A stretch of 64,000 nucleotides of DNA from Calliopum simillimum. Taxonomy: Eukaryota; Arthropoda; Insecta; Diptera; Lauxaniidae. Both the position numbers and the translations under genes were made by a program. This document shows, piece after piece, positions 1 to 13,670 of the stretch. The DNA lies in assembly GCA_951812925.1 (NCBI GenBank), contig OX638368.1:113979309-114043308 (forward strand), in the 5' to 3' direction. Within the stretch, counting starts at the first letter, position 1, and each line of letters opens with the position of its first letter. The notes under the pieces were generated by a model that worked only from the letters and a program-made list of their open reading frames with translations, was not told the origin of the DNA and did not search any database.

Positions 1-1380
1 AGTTAGAAAACCAATTTTATTGTTAGCAATTTTTAATCATTGCAGCCCTGAATTAATAAAACTCCCAGAGGGAATTTATGAAAAAGCTTTTTTTTGTCAT
101 TAATGATTTATCATCATGTAGTAAATTAAATAATTCTACATTATTTCCGCCCTATCGCAACTACAGCCTTAAATTTTAATTTTTTGATTCTTTTTTATTA
201 TTACAGTAACACACATCAATAATATTTTCTATTATTGGCAACAAAACCTCTCCGTTTAATTCATTTGTCATTAATCGTCATTAAAACTTTTAAGCATAAC
301 AACTGTAACTTATTTATCCAGCTTCTTCTATGTCATAGCACTTGATTTTAAATTTTTAGCATCAATAATCATGTGACCAATTTTATTGGTTATATGGCTA
401 GTGTCAATTGAATTATTTTCCTACATTACATAAAGAGGTTCGCTCATTCCAGGGCATTTACTAGTAGATGATAACTTCATTTGAACGTCAATGTTTTAAA
501 GGTCTACAAATGTCGGAAAAATAATTTCTCGAACATTGCTTTGCTGAAAACTGTCAAATTGTCAGCTGTCAAACTGTTTTCATTTTTATGGTGTGCAACA
601 CTTTACTGCACAAATGGTGGCACATTCAAATCTTACAGGAATTATGGTACACCCTAATAACTTTCGAACTAAAAATCATAGAGATATGACGATTACACAA
701 AAAGAAACGTATTTAAATTTTATATTTTTGACTAAAATTTTGGAAAATTGTCTTATCTTGAGTAAAGTTGTTTTGTCAAAAGTTCACAGGTATACACTTA
801 CATAGTGATAATATACTGAGATACCAGTTGCTAGCAGTTTCAATAAAATAAAGTGAATAACTCACTGTATTAAATGTTGGGAACACCTGTGCACTTTGTT
901 TTATTCAGTTTTTTTTTTCGTTATTTCTGCTGCTAAGTTGTAACAGTTTAGATTGCTGCTGCTGTTATTGCTGTTGTTGTTGTTCGATGCTATTGCCGTG
1001 GGGGTTATTGCTCTAAATACAACAACTCAACTGACGCTGATTGTTTACAAGCAACGTCACATATTTTTGCATTAATTGTTGCACACGTGACTAAGCAATT
1101 GAGTTGCTGCTTGCAATCATGGACTTTGAACTGTTTGAAAAAGAATGTTGATGTTGATGTTGTTGTTGCTAAGCCAAGAGCAATAGCAACATTGCTGGTT
1201 AGTTATTCTATGAGTTGATTATATGTACAAACAAACGACGTCCACCTTTTTGCCTGGTGCAATTGCATTAAATGTTTAAAAAACATGCACAAGTCATAAG
1301 AATTTCAAAAGAATTCGTTTTATGAATCGAAAATGCTATGTTAAATTCACAGACCAATAACTATTTTAATTTTCATGTCT
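1..1380. other. Gene-free AT-rich stretch
   Basis: No supported gene, RNA or element. Short TTG/TGC runs occur around 955-990 and 1150-1170. Open frames here are short and look random. Confidence 0.6.
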
Positions 1381-1439
1381 TTTACAAAATAGAAATATTT
1401 TTTTTTTTTTTTTTTTTTTTAATTGGAAAAAAATATACA

Positions 1440-4400
1440 AGTATCATGCGATAAATAACATTTTAAATGACTTTATTTATGGTTTTTTTTTTGCCAGTTA
1501 CTATTATAAATTATGTAATATTAATGATAGTGAAATATATAGCATGCGATAAGAACATTTTTTTCTTTTTCTTTTTTTTTTCTTGTGCCCTGAACTTTGG
1601 AAAATTCGAGTATTTAATTCTTAATTTCTCTAGGCAATAGTATATTCTTCCCGTATAAGTTTTTGATGGAACAGTTATTTAAATTTCATGTAATAAAATT
1701 TCTCAGTTATAATATTTTGGGATTTATGGGCTTCAATCAGATATTTTTTAGAAAACTACAATGAATCAATAGAATATACAATGGTTACATCACATATGTA
1801 AAGTGAAATATCATGCAACAAAAAGTTAGTTTTCTTAGTTGCTAAAAATAAAATGTCATGCTACAAAATATATAAACCGATTTTTCACACATTCAAAAAC
1901 TTTCTAATATCAAAGAAATCTCAACAAAAATATGTTAACTATTAGCATGTAGCAAAATGTCATAATTCATTTTTAATTTTATTTTTTTTTTTTTTTTGTA
2001 TTGATTTTACTTTCGCATAAACAAAGAGGGTCAGAAATCATTGAAAGTCTTTCAACATAATACTTATACAAAAAAAAAAAAAAAATGTCATGCTATAAAT
2101 TTTTTTTTTTTTTTTTTTTTAAATCCATGTTTCACATTTATGTTTCAAATATTAGCATAAAATATGAAAAGAAAATAAGTGAATAAGTGATGGTTTTTAT
2201 GCAGCGACTGAAGTTTTTATAAAAATAATACAATTACATCAAGCCACAAAAAAAAATTATTGACTAAATTTTTCAACAACTTAAATTTCATGTTTCAATC
2301 AGCCATCAATAAATTCTTTGCTCAACAACTTTTTTCTGAAACTCAAAGGAAGCATTCAATTTAAAACTCATAAAACTCAAGCCATAAAATCAATAAGCAA
2401 TTACTTCTTACTTCATTAGACAAATTGAAGGTTATGCCATCGACTTACAACTTGTAATCAGTTTAATTAAATTATGCTTGATATAAGTAAGCGAAGCTGC
2501 TGTAATTTTAAGAGAACCTGTCACGAATGCATTTAAGCAAACAACTGATGAGCAAATGAACAAATAGACGAATGGTAAAAATGTAGCCAATCCATGAAGC
2601 AATTAAGTAAATGCATTTTCGCAAAAGTAACAAAATGAAAACGGGGTTGTCATAATGCATATTGACAGCATAAATGAGGCAACAAATTACTTTTGAAATA
2701 CCAACAAGAAAATCCAGAGATACCAGCTACACCACTTGCACATTTCATTTATTTTGTACTACATACGTGGGACGGGAGATAGGCCACAACTATTATTGTC
2801 AGCCAGCAAGTGTCACAAAAACCTACAAATATGAAATTCAACATAAAGAACGGAATTTTCTATGGAAACACTCTTTTAGCAGCAGCATAATGATGACAAA
2901 ATAATTATGGCGAAAATGAACGAAGCAACAAGTTCTTAAAAATACTACATGCAGCCAACACTTATACAAAAATCTCATTAAATCGCGCATGGCTGGCGGA
3001 TGAAGTGAATTCTTCTTTTTTGTATACATAAATAAATAACACAAAAAATAAATTAAATAGAAAGAAACAAACTGGGTTAAATTCTGCTTAGTCTTTTGCT
3101 GTTTATTGCTGCCACTGCGTCAGTGATGGTTAAGCTTACACTTGAAGTGATTAAAACATGCACACGTCACTGCCGCGCGATAGCAGCAACCAACGGTAAT
3201 GTTGATGATGATTACACTCAGAAGATTCAAAATAATAATTCTTTTTACAGCTGCGTGTATCCAAAAAAAAATTGCAATTCATGGCGTTGAATTGTTTCTG
3301 ACTGAAACACAAATTTATAGCTGATAAAAAGCAATTCAAACAACTTGAACCAAAACTTTTTTTTCGCATGATATTTTACTACGAAATAGTCTCTTAGTAT
3401 TAACTATTAAGTTGCCAAAAATTGGAAAAATCGGAAGTTACAGTTTTTTTTTCTCGCATGACATTTTGGCTAAGTCCTCCTTAATGCTTTAAAACAATGC
3501 TCAGTAAAACGTCATTAAAAGTTTCAATAAACAAACAAAAAATGAGATCAATAAAACTTTTTTGTCGCAAGTCATTTTTCTACAAAAACAAAAAATATTT
3601 AAAAAAAACATTTAGCGTGATGTTTTTGCTAAATTCTCTTTGAATTCTATAAAAACCTTTAAAAAACTTATCAATAAAACGTTGTTTGAAGTTTAAGTTC
3701 CGAAACAAACAAATAAATGAGATTCATAATATATTTGTCTCATGTCATTTTTCTAAAAAAAAAAAAAAGTTTTTTACGAAAATACAAATTTATAGTTGCG
3801 TTGCTAAAACCTGAAAAAATAAGCTAAGGTTTAACATTTTTGTCGCATGACATTTTACTATGAAATACCTTTTATTTGCCCTAAGGTTATAGTTGCTAAA
3901 AATTGGAAAAAATCGGAGGTTACAAATTTTTACTCGCATGACATTTTCGCTAAATCGTCCTTAATTCTTTAAAAAAATTATAAGTAAAACGCCATTTAAA
4001 GTTTCAATAAACAAACAAAAGGTGAGACCAATAATTTTTTTTTTTGTCGCATGACATTTTTTCAAAAAAAAATATTAAAAAAAAATTTTTTTTTTTAACT
4101 TTTAATTTGTAGTTGCCAAAAATTTAAGAGAAATGAAGCTTAATTTGCTTTGATCTCTATAAAACTGTTTCGAAGGTTAGTAAAAAATTTGTCTCATGGC
4201 ATTTTTCTGAAATAACAACTTTTTGTGAGAATTTTTTTTTTTTAACTAAGTTGTAGTTGCTAAACACTGAAAAAATAAACGAAACTTTGTCAATTTTTGT
4301 CGCATGGCATTTTGCTAAGTTCTCTTTGAATGTTAAGAAAATTTACCAATGATATGTAATTCAGTTTCAATTACTCAGAAGTAATAGATTTTTTTGTCGC

Positions 4401-4935
4401 ATGACATATTGCAAATTTCTTTTTCCATTCTTGACAAATTTAAAAAAAAAAAATAATGCCAAGCAACAACAAATTAATTAATTTTCTTTGAAACTCCTAA
4501 ATTGCAATTGCTAAGGGCTGAAAAAATAGACGAAAGTAAAAAATTTTGCATCGCATGACGTTATTGCTAAAATCTCTTTGAGTAATTTAAAAATCTTAAA
4601 AAAAATTATCAGCGAAGCGATAAAAAAAAATGGATTGAGTAGATGATATTAATTGTCGCATGACATTTTCCTATAAAATCATTTTTTTGCTGCATTTTCT
4701 CTTAATCTTCTGAATTGTAGTTGCTAAAAAAGAGGTTCGATGTTTTGTGTTGCATGGCATTTTTCAAAAAAATACATTTTTCAAAATAAATACATTTTTC
4801 AAAAAAATACATTTTACCAAAAAAAAAAATAAATTTTTCTTAAAGAGAAACACATTTTCTAAAAAAACATAATAAATTTTTTGCTTCATTTTTTGAATCT
4901 TAATGTATGTAGTTGTAGCATGACATTTTACGATG
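1440..4935. repeat. Degenerate satellite-like array, core GTCGCATGACATTTT
   Basis: A core close to GTCGCATGACATTTT recurs on the plus strand at about 3363, 3454, 3562, 3738, 3840, 3932, 4044, 4190, 4298, 4396, 4549, 4656, 4750 and 4913. More diverged forms (ATCATGCGATAA, GTCATGCTACAAA) lie between 1440 and 2100. Between cores, phrases such as TTGCTAAAAATTGGAAAAA and TCAATAAACAAACAAAA also recur. The blocks at 3363, 3454 and 3562 match those at 3840, 3932 and 4044 in order, giving a higher-order period near 480 bp. The 2150-3300 part is the weakest. No coding potential is seen. This is an old tandem array, not a recognised named satellite. Confidence 0.6.
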
Positions 4936-7432
4936 AAAACAATTATTTAATTTTTTTAACGCAAACAAAGCCGGTATTTATTTATCTCAGTGTACAATGA
5001 AATTCCAAAGAATTTCTTCACATTCTGTTATGTATTAGGCAGTGTTGCCAGACTTCTACAAGTATTTGCACTATTAATTTTTCACACAAACAGAGTAAAG
5101 TCTGCGAAATACATACAAAAAGAAAAACAAAAACAAATCCGCTGAGTAAATGAAGAGTGAGCAACAGAAAATGTGAAGGAAGAATGAATAAAGAATGAAA
5201 CCCGTTTAAAAATACCGCAATATTTGCTCGCCTCTGACTGCGAAGATGAAGATCTGCTACTTTTGTTTGTACCAACAACCATCGTCTATACTGCTACTGC
5301 AACATTTGTTGCTACTTTTTTAGCTGCCGTTCGTTGCTGCCGTTGAAGCATCATACATTTTGATGAGTACCTGTCACAGAATCTCGTACATATGGGACTT
5401 AATTGAATTCCACAAAATAAAACTTATGAAAATATGGACGCATATCGTAAACGGGATTTAGTAAAATGGCGTCTCAACTGAGCCAACAACTTTTCAGGTT
5501 TTTTTCTTTTATTTAACGCAGCATAAACTTGTCCAACATCAGCAACATGTTATGAAAATGTTGCTTGTCTAGTTACGACTCACTCACTTAATTTTTGACC
5601 ATGTGACTACAACGCAAGGATGTCTTTGACCATGTTGCTTTAAACTTGGTAATATTTGTGTCTTAAAAACCAGCAATAAGTCGTCATCGCCGCGAAATTG
5701 AAAGTGAAATTACAGTGTTGTTGCAAATGTTTATTCGGCGGGGGGTTTTCATGCGTATTATGTATGGGATTTTGTTTAAAAACAACTTTTGGCATAACGC
5801 TGTGGTATCGAACGCTAAACAAACATTATCGCTTTGGTGTATTAACCTCAACTGCTAGAAATTGGAAGAAGAAAACTCGTTTGCAATTTGGCTAAAAATA
5901 AAATCAATTCAAAAGTAAAAAAAACAAAGCAGCAAAATTTAAGTAGAAAAGTTCACTTTAAAACAAATGGCGTGTTGCATGAAGTCAAAGAAATACTTTC
6001 GAATCATAATAACCTTTGCCAATTGAAAAATGATGCTCATCAATATGGATCAAATGTCATTAGAGATTAGAAATTGGGATGAAATTGATTTTTGGAAATA
6101 TAAGGGTAAATATAAATATAACTTCTATGGAAAACTAAGAGAAAATGGCATAAAATATGAAGTTTGCTTATTAACTGTAACACCGCGTAATCTAATTGAA
6201 GATTGATTATTTTGTTTGAACTTAATAAACAGTAATTTTTCCAATAAAGATTAACATCAGTTAAAATGTTAATTGCAAATATGATTGTTTAATTACCTTT
6301 TAACTAATTAAACAATCATATAAAATAACATCTGATACAAAGTAAGCGAAACTGAGAAGTTGTGCCTGAACGACAAATGGCCAAAGTTCGAAGTCAGAGA
6401 CAGAATTATTTATTGGCAGGTGAATAATTAAACGATAAGATGTCGCGTAAAAAATAAAAAAATAAATGACACCTCCAGCAGAATTTTTGAAACTTTTTTT
6501 TTTTTTGAATAATTTCTTTGAAATTTTTGTTTTTTTGTTTGTTTTCAAAAAATAAATCAAAGAAAAAAAAATTTTTTTTTTAACTCCAAAAAATTCCCAA
6601 AAAATAAGCATTTTATCCCTAGCACACTTTTTTCGTAAGTTGCCTTTTTTTCACCAAGTAATATTTTTTTATAAAAAGAACACCTAAAAATAAATGGGAC
6701 CAGTTACTTCGATATATCAATTTATAAATCATGGAGTAAGCTAAAAGTTTTTGAAAAAACACCCTTTTCATGAAAATGACTAAAAACACAAATTTCAACA
6801 CCCTGTATTTTAACAACAAATGATACTAGGACCAAATCCTCCCGTATTGTTGTTCTTGCACACCGGATCTAACATATTGCCAAATTTAAGCGAAATCGGT
6901 GACAACAAAATTTTGAGCTGGTATACTTGGCGTGTTTTGCTTCATATATAAAAATGAATGTTTGTATGTCTGTATGTTCCTTATAGACTCCCACACGGCT
7001 GAATCCATCTCTGTGAAAATTTATATTTATAGGTTTTTGGGTACGGCGCGTGTTTCTGCGTCATTAGTTTTATCGGTTTTTTTTTTTTTTTTTTTTCATC
7101 CTAGGATGCCGGAAGCAAACAATTTTTTCTTGTTTTTTCGTGCTTTCTACACGTTTCATATCTTTACAATTTATTGGGAACAAAATATTTTCACCTAACG
7201 GTCCCCAACAGTTTCCCCCTTAGATGACGGAACCAAAATTCATAATTTTTTTTATTTTCTTTATTTGCAAGGACTAAGCGTTCATTGGAACAAATATAGC
7301 TTTTTTTACATTTTCTACATTACAATACAAAAACAGCGTTCTTGACGTCTGCTGTCTCGAAATTATTTTTTGTTAAGAATAACTTTAACGCAATATTGCA
7401 ATGGCAGACGCGATGTTATGACATATCGATAC
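4936..7432. other. Gene-free AT-rich stretch
   Basis: No gene supported. A TE-like phrase (AAAATGAATGTTTGTATGTC, near 6950) resembles text common in dispersed arthropod repeats but could not be tied to a family. Hydrophobic minus-strand frames at 5018-5278 and 6300-6611 follow T-rich or A-rich runs. Confidence 0.5.
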
Positions 7433-7435
7433 CTT

Positions 7436-8159
7436 AGAGCGCTATAGTCCCATCTCCACTTTTTGCGATTTTTAGATTTTTGCAGTTATAGCATCATTGT
7501 GGGCTTCTTTACCGTGTGGAAAACTGTGTGATGTTAAAATACCACTTAAATACCAAAATATTCGATAATTAAGAAAAAATCCTATCTCCAAACTGTAATT
7601 TTTTCGAGAGCGCTACTGTCCTATCTCCACTGAATATTCAAATAAGTCACATTTTTAAAAAAAATTCTTCGTCTTTTCGCGTTTTCTTCGGGTTTCATGA
7701 CTTTTTGCGACATTTTAGTGAACAAATTTGGTTACACCCAAGGCTCCACTCTTGTTTGTCGGAACCAAAAAATCAAAAAAAAATCAAAAAAAAAATCAAA
7801 AAAAAAAAAAAAAAATCGTTTTTTTTTGTGTTTTCGAAGCGTTTCATGACTTTTTACGACATTTTAGTTTAAAAAATTCAAAAAATGTACTAAATATGTC
7901 GTTTGTTTGAATAGTAGTGGAATTCTATACAAGGGCAAAAGTAATGACATACTATAAATTGGCTGGGGTTTCGTTAGAAATTAATAAAATTGGTTAAAAA
8001 TATTAAATTTTGTTGAAATATACTATAGGTAAAAATATTGCATATATCGTTATATCAAAATAGCAGCCAATCCTAAATAACCACTGTTTGAAATCTTCTT
8101 TTTGCATTTCCCAACAATTGAAAAAATGGAGATAGGACTATAGCGCTCTAAGGTATCGA
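7436..8159. mobile_element. Small non-autonomous TIR element (about 0.72 kb)
   Basis: The left end reads TCGATACCTTAGAGCGCTAT then AGTCCCATCTCCA. The right end, reverse-complemented, is the same with one C/T difference over about 33 bp. Both ends can be read as flanked by TA, which would suit a Tc1/mariner-type non-autonomous element, but the termini sit in a palindromic TATCGATA so the exact boundary is ambiguous. Part of the terminal repeat recurs inside at about 7607-7632 (GAGCGCTACTGTCCTATCTC) and 7579. No transposase is present. The inverted repeat itself is certain; the superfamily is not. Confidence 0.6.
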
Positions 8160-8162
8160 TAT

Positions 8163-9926
8163 GGTAGCATTACTTTTTTACAATTTCGAAATTCGTTTAA
8201 AAAAAAGTCAGCGTGATCAGTTGACTACTTAGTTTTTTAATCACAAGGATGGGAACATCACATGTAAGTATTAACAACGATTTAATCACTTACCGAAATT
8301 GCCACCAGCTCCCACACTATTACATTCTGGCCTTATTTCAGAAATAAGCTTTACTGCGCCTAAAACTATACTTTGTTTAATCAATTATAACTTCATTAAG
8401 CTTTCATTGCTGCAAAGTTTAACCTTATTATTATGATAAAGATTGCAATCACTACTAAATTTTTAGGTGCAGTTGATTTTTAGTTATCGGCCAATACCCA
8501 ACCCAGTAACAATCCAAATTTATTGTACGGTATGCTAGTTAAATATTTGTACATGCACTGTTTACGCCCATATTTCGTACGGCTAAATCTAAATTAATTT
8601 TTAACTCAATTGCAAACAAAAACTAAAGGAAACCCAAAAATAAATTGCACGAAAACAAGACCCACTTGTACAAAAAAAAAAAAAAAAAAACCTCAATTAA
8701 GTGCTCTGCCAGCCATCAAAATGTCAAAACACATAAATTGTTTTCTTTTTAAATTATTTTTGGCTTTTTACAGGAAATTCAAATTTATTTACAGTTGATT
8801 GGTATCGACTATTTTTATATGCATAACGTAGATTATTTTGACTTTGAGCCATTTTGTTTGAATCAAAATGTCAAGAACAAACACTTTGCGAGCTAAAAAT
8901 AAACTTCAAGTCTATGGTGTGGCCTAAATTTTTCAATTAATTGAAACACCAAAAACTTCTCTTGTTCTCAAATTTTATCTAATGGAATTTCTAATAATTT
9001 CACGTGCTATTTTATAATTCATAAAAATTCTTTTAACGGTTTAATCTGAATTTGGGTGAAACCATTAGTAACTTATAATTTATCGTAAGATCCAAGATAA
9101 TCGTTTGGGTAAGTGGCGTCAAAAACGCAATATTTAGTTCTATATAAGGGATAGCAACACTTGAAGAGCGGCACTCTTTTTTTATTTTTTTCACATTATC
9201 AACCAAAATAGAATTCATGGATACTGTATTATATTGAATGCAAGAACCGGAAACGTTTAGCGTAATTAATTAATAACTCAAGCAAATGTTCCAGCAGCAG
9301 CTATCAATTAATGACTTCAGTATTTTTTGTTTGAAGATGGGGAACTCTTTAAGTGGCTTGTTTTCCTTCCTTCATTGATAAAATCATTTGTACTTAATTA
9401 AATTGTTCAAATTGAAGCTGATAAATCACATAAATAATTCAATTAAAAATGCCTTCAAGGGAGTGTGAAAAGTTCAATGGTCGAATTAATTGGAGTTAAA
9501 GAAAATCACATTTTTGTAAAATAACAGAAGATGATGTTTCAGAATATCTCAAAAACAAAATAGCTTCAGGTACCTATCTCAACCTCAACTTCATTCAACT
9601 TAGTCGGGCGTTTTTCCAATAAATTTGTATTTAATTTCCACGAAGAATTTATGGTTGGTAGTCACTAGGAGCAGAATATAATGATCTGGATGAAAATCAA
9701 CATATTTGCATTCAGCTGATCCAAAGTGAAGAACTTTTTCATTGCAATATGAGAAAAACTAGTCGAGAATATTTATTCAATAATAATATTTAGAGCTTCA
9801 TCTTTACAAAAAAAAAAAAAACTTTTATTCCAGAAAATTGTAGTCTTCTTCATCTGATTTGCAATGAACATCAAATCACATCTCTTCCAAAAATGTTTTC
9901 AATATACATTTATGTGAAAAATTATA
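8163..9926. other. Gene-free stretch
   Basis: Nothing supported on either strand. Only short frames, poly(A) runs at 8672-8690 and 9807-9820, and AT-rich unique-looking sequence. Confidence 0.5.
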
Positions 9927-9931
9927 GGCGA

Positions 9932-10630
9932 GGAGCCGGCAATACTAAAAGTGCCGTCATCGCGGATTCTGAAATTTTTAATGCAAAATGGTAGTTTACA
10001 CAAAGACGAATAAGAAAAGCTTGGTCAGCATGGTTGCAGCCTGGCAGAAATATTTTTAAATGATTTTTGAATTATTAAATTTTCGGAATGTTTCGCCGTC
10101 ATCGCGGATTTTGATCAATCTTAATATTAATCGATGGTAAATTTCATAACCATTCAGAAAAAATCGGGCCGACCAAATTTTTTTTGCCGAAAATGACCGG
10201 CAGACCTATTTTAATGGTGCGACAGTGGGTACTTCCGGCAGTTTCTAAGCTCGCATACCAAGATATTTTTAAACTTGACATTAAAACACGTAAATTAAAA
10301 AAAAAAAAAAACAAATTTCCGTGATAACAGAGAAATTGTACCCACCATTAAAATTGGTTTGCCGGTCATTTTCGCCAAAATAAATTGGTCGGCCGGATTT
10401 TTTCTGAATGGTTATGAAATTTACCATCGATTAATATTAAGATTGATCAAAATCCGCGATGACGGCAAAACATTCCAAAAATTTAATAATTCAAAACCCA
10501 TTTAAAAATATTTCTGCCAGGCTACAACCATGCTGACCAAGCTTTTCTTATCCGCCTTAGTGTAAACTACCATTTTGCATTAAAAATTTCAGAATCCGCG
10601 ATGACGGCACTTTTAGTATTGCCGGCTCCC
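9932..10630. mobile_element. Palindromic (fold-back) element, arms about 295 bp
   Basis: The left arm (about 9932-10225) starts AGGAGCCGGCAATACTAAAA. The right arm (about 10335-10630) ends TTTTAGTATTGCCGGCTCCC and matches the left arm on the opposite strand along its length, with scattered mismatches. The loop is about 110 bp. The arms are GC-richer than the surroundings (phrases GCCGTCATCGCGGATT, GACCGGCAG). No transposase or clear target duplication is seen. It is classed as a mobile element because the arms have sharp ends against unrelated flanks. Confidence 0.65.
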
Positions 10631-11062
10631 GGACTATTATGAGTTCCCTGCAAGCAAACGAACTAGTTCAAGTGTAGTTCATTAACTAGTCCTCTACCAA
10701 CCAGTACTAGTTCAACTTCAATCCTTTTTGCATACAAGCAACTGTTCTTTTTTTGTGTGTTGATGTCCTACGAAATTTCAATTGTCCCCTTCTGTATGAC
10801 GTTTACACCAGTCCGGGGCTAGTTGTGGTGTGAAGTAGTCTTTAAACAACTAGTCTTTAACTAGTGGTTTCGTGTGTAGTCAACCTATGGTATTCTTATT
10901 TTTTTTTTTTTTTTTTTTTTGATTTGAGTTTATATTTTCTTAAAATAAAGTAAATAAAGTTAAGTTACATTCATTACTATGTACATTAACAAAAATTAAT
11001 TCATAAATTTCATTTTTTTCCATATTTTATTTTGGCACACAATTCAAGTAACACAAAACACA
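10631..11062. other. Gene-free stretch with ACTAGT cluster
   Basis: Between about 10667 and 10870 the palindrome ACTAGT and near copies recur six or seven times. A poly(T) run occupies about 10898-10920. No gene is seen. Confidence 0.5.
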
Positions 11063-12089
11063 AATGCTGTACAACTTAAAAACCGGAATTTTTTAGCGAA
11101 ATTTGATGCTTTATTGTGGAAAAATGTTACAATATATTTTATTCAAAGTATTGTCCATTGGAAGCTACAACATTTCCCCATATTTCAGGCAATTTATGAA
11201 TTCCAACCCAAAAAAATTGCGCCGGCTTGGCGGCCAAAAATGAATCGAGCCAATTTCGGATGCCTTGATCTGATGTGAAGCGTATTCCGGTGAGGGCGTT
11301 TTGCATCGAGCGAAATAAATGAAAGTCAGACGGAGCAAGGTCTGGATTATAAGGCGGGTGAGCCAAAACTTCCCATCCACTATTTTCCAAATAGTTTTTC
11401 ACGGGTCTTGCAACATGCGGCCGAGCGTTGTCATGATGAAAAATAATTGCTTCGTGTCTGGTCGCATTTTCCGGGCGTTTTTCGATGATGGCACAGGTCA
11501 CCTGTGATTGTCTGGCCCGATTTCAACAACTCATAATATAACGGCCCCTTCTGATCCCACCAAATACATAGCATAACCTTGGCGCCATGGATATTTGGCT
11601 TCGAGGTTGATTTGGCTGGTTGGCCGGGTTTCACGTATGACTTTTTGCGCTTGGGATTGTCATAATGGATCCATTTTTCATCCCCAGTCACAATCCGATG
11701 CAAAAATGATTTGTTTTTATGGCGCTCAAGCAGCATTTCAGACATACAGAAGCGCCGTTCAACGTCTCTCGGCTTCAACTCGTAGGGGACCCAATTACCT
11801 TGCTTTTGAATGTATCCGGCGGCTTTCAAACGTTTCGAAATGGCTTGCTGAGTCACTCCCAACGATTTGGCAAGCTCGTCTTGTGTTTGACACGAATCCT
11901 CATCGAGTAGCAAGTTATTTATCGTGAAAAATAATAATGATGCACACAAGATAAAATTGTTTTGTTGACTGATTTTGACAGCTGTCAAATGTACCTTCAA
12001 AATGACATATATATAAAGTTCGAGCTTTCACGATATTTGTTAGTACGGACATCCACCGTCAAATTCCGGTTTTTAAGTTGTACACCCAA
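11063..12089 (-). mobile_element. Mariner element copy 1 (defective)
   Basis: The right boundary is clear: the terminal inverted repeat, read on the minus strand as TTGGGTGTACAACTT..., abuts TA at 12090-12091. The left terminal repeat (GTACAACTTAAAAACCGGAA, from 11069) is eroded at its outermost 6 bp, so the 11063 edge is inferred by alignment with copy 2 at 55810-56711. The first roughly 170 bp of the element match copy 2 almost exactly, including the untranslated region before the transposase. About 1.03 kb remain of a family normally near 1.3 kb. Confidence 0.9.
11139..11960 (-). pseudogene. Mariner transposase pseudogene (copy 1)
   Basis: A DNA-cutting DD34D transposase of the Tc1/mariner superfamily, read on the minus strand. 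The sequence shows a helix-turn-helix remnant ([20 protein letters not shown]), the WVPYELK linker, the first catalytic Asp in [12 protein letters not shown], the second in [11 protein letters not shown] and the third in NPDLAPSDFHLF. Exactly 34 residues separate the last two. It ends with WGNVVASNGQYFE, typical of mariner. Two lesions inactivate it: a deletion removes about 75 N-terminal codons (the first helix-turn-helix), and a short deletion near 11500 shifts the frame between GDLC and the KRPEN segment. Copy 2 keeps the N-terminus but lacks the middle. Confidence 0.9.
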
Positions 12090-12091
12090 TA

Positions 12092-13669
12092 TTTCAAAAG
12101 CAAAAACGAAAACTGTATTTTGTTTTCTTTGCGATACAAATTTATTTGCCCCTACAAACTGATATCGAACTGGCCCCCACTGCATCCCTTTTCACTAATT
12201 TTGGGCTCGTACTAACCGTGAACTAGTAGTTTTTTTAGACTGTCTCATATTTTTACTGCAAGGTTATTTTTATTTCAAAGAATAGTTCTCCAGTTCTGCC
12301 CTCTGGTCTTTTAATTTTTTAATAAATGACATTTCAGATTAAAACATTCTGACTCACTGGCTTACGGATTTAATAGGCGCATAAACTCGCAATAGAGCAA
12401 ATAATTTTGATGTTTATAAATAGTTTTAGTTGAAATTAGAGTAGTAAAGTGACTCGATTTTCAATATTAATAATAAAGGAAATTGTTTATGATGAAAATG
12501 CTTTACAATTAAATAAGGGAACATTAGTTAAAACATTAAAAACGATTGTATACTAGATAGTATCACAAAAAAAAAAGTTCGCTCTAAACCGCCCATTGAA
12601 AGCTTATCGGTTTCGATTTTTAAGGAATACAAATTTTTTTTTTGTTTCGACCTCTAAATAATACTCGATTTGATTTTTTTTTTTTATTGCTCGCCATTTG
12701 ACGTCCGATCATCAAATATATCGTTGTAAATGTCTCGATGTGGGCTATATTTCATTCATAAAAGTAATCTATCTCAAATGTTTTTCTCGACTAGTAGTAC
12801 TCATTATCTCAGTTTCTACCACCCTAAGGTGCCAAAGACACTTCATGAAATTGAAGCCCATAAAAAATCATAAAATTCATCTCTACAAAGTTATAGCGAA
12901 TCTAAAACAACAGTACAAAATATTAATAATAATATGTTAAGAAACGAAAATCGCCCCCTAAAACTATGCAAAATTCTTTTTTTTTTTTACTTATTTGCAA
13001 ACTGCTTGAAATGTCAACATTTTTATATGAGATCCCGATAAGTTTTTTTTTTTTTGGTAATTCGGGGAACGATTTCTAATTCTGATTCCTGTATCACATT
13101 ATGATTTTGAGATATCCCAGCTTTCTCTCTTTAAAATGCATAATAAGCATGCGTTGCTTTTTGCTCAATAATATTGGAGCGGTCTCTGCGTTCTATATGA
13201 ATGATACAATAATATGATCGCCGAGCTTGGATTCCAGTTTCCAAGCATGCAAAGTTGAAATAAATAAGTTTCAAACAAAACTCGATTGCGGAGTAGAGTT
13301 TTGATACTATTAGTTGCGCTAACAGTCGGTCGAAAGTGGCGTACCTACTGTAAGGGAAAAAATTCGTTGATTCTCCACTATGGCTTATCTGATAAATTCT
13401 CGAATATCCTGAAAAGTAGATTAGCCCCATTTTTTAAATTTAGCACAGAGGTAGCCAATTTATTAACAAAATCTTTAGTTTAATACATTTTCACGCATAT
13501 GGGTCAAAAACGGACTCAGGCGATAGTATATAAAACATTTTTTAAAGCTTTATAGAAAGTATGGGTCTTCTTTTTAATACAAAAAATAATAATATAGGAA
13601 ATTATAGTTTAAAAATCACACAGTCACCCAAAAAAAAATAAGATGGGATGACTTTTTTGTTTCTTATAT
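12092..13669. other. Gene-free stretch
   Basis: No gene or element supported. T runs occur near 12640, 12680, 12980 and 13045. A plus frame at 12698-12940 and a minus frame at 13131-13430 show no recognisable domain. Confidence 0.5.
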
Positions 13670-13670
13670 A

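Noticed and set aside
2530..2570. CTGATGAG as another hammerhead core
   Set aside because: No GAAA, stem II or complementary stem I follows.
5018..5278. Hydrophobic minus-strand frame
   Set aside because: Composition explained by AAAACA-rich DNA on the plus strand; no other support.
6932..7198. 88-codon plus frame after ATAAAAATGAATG
   Set aside because: Resembles dispersed repeat text and runs through poly(T); not a gene.
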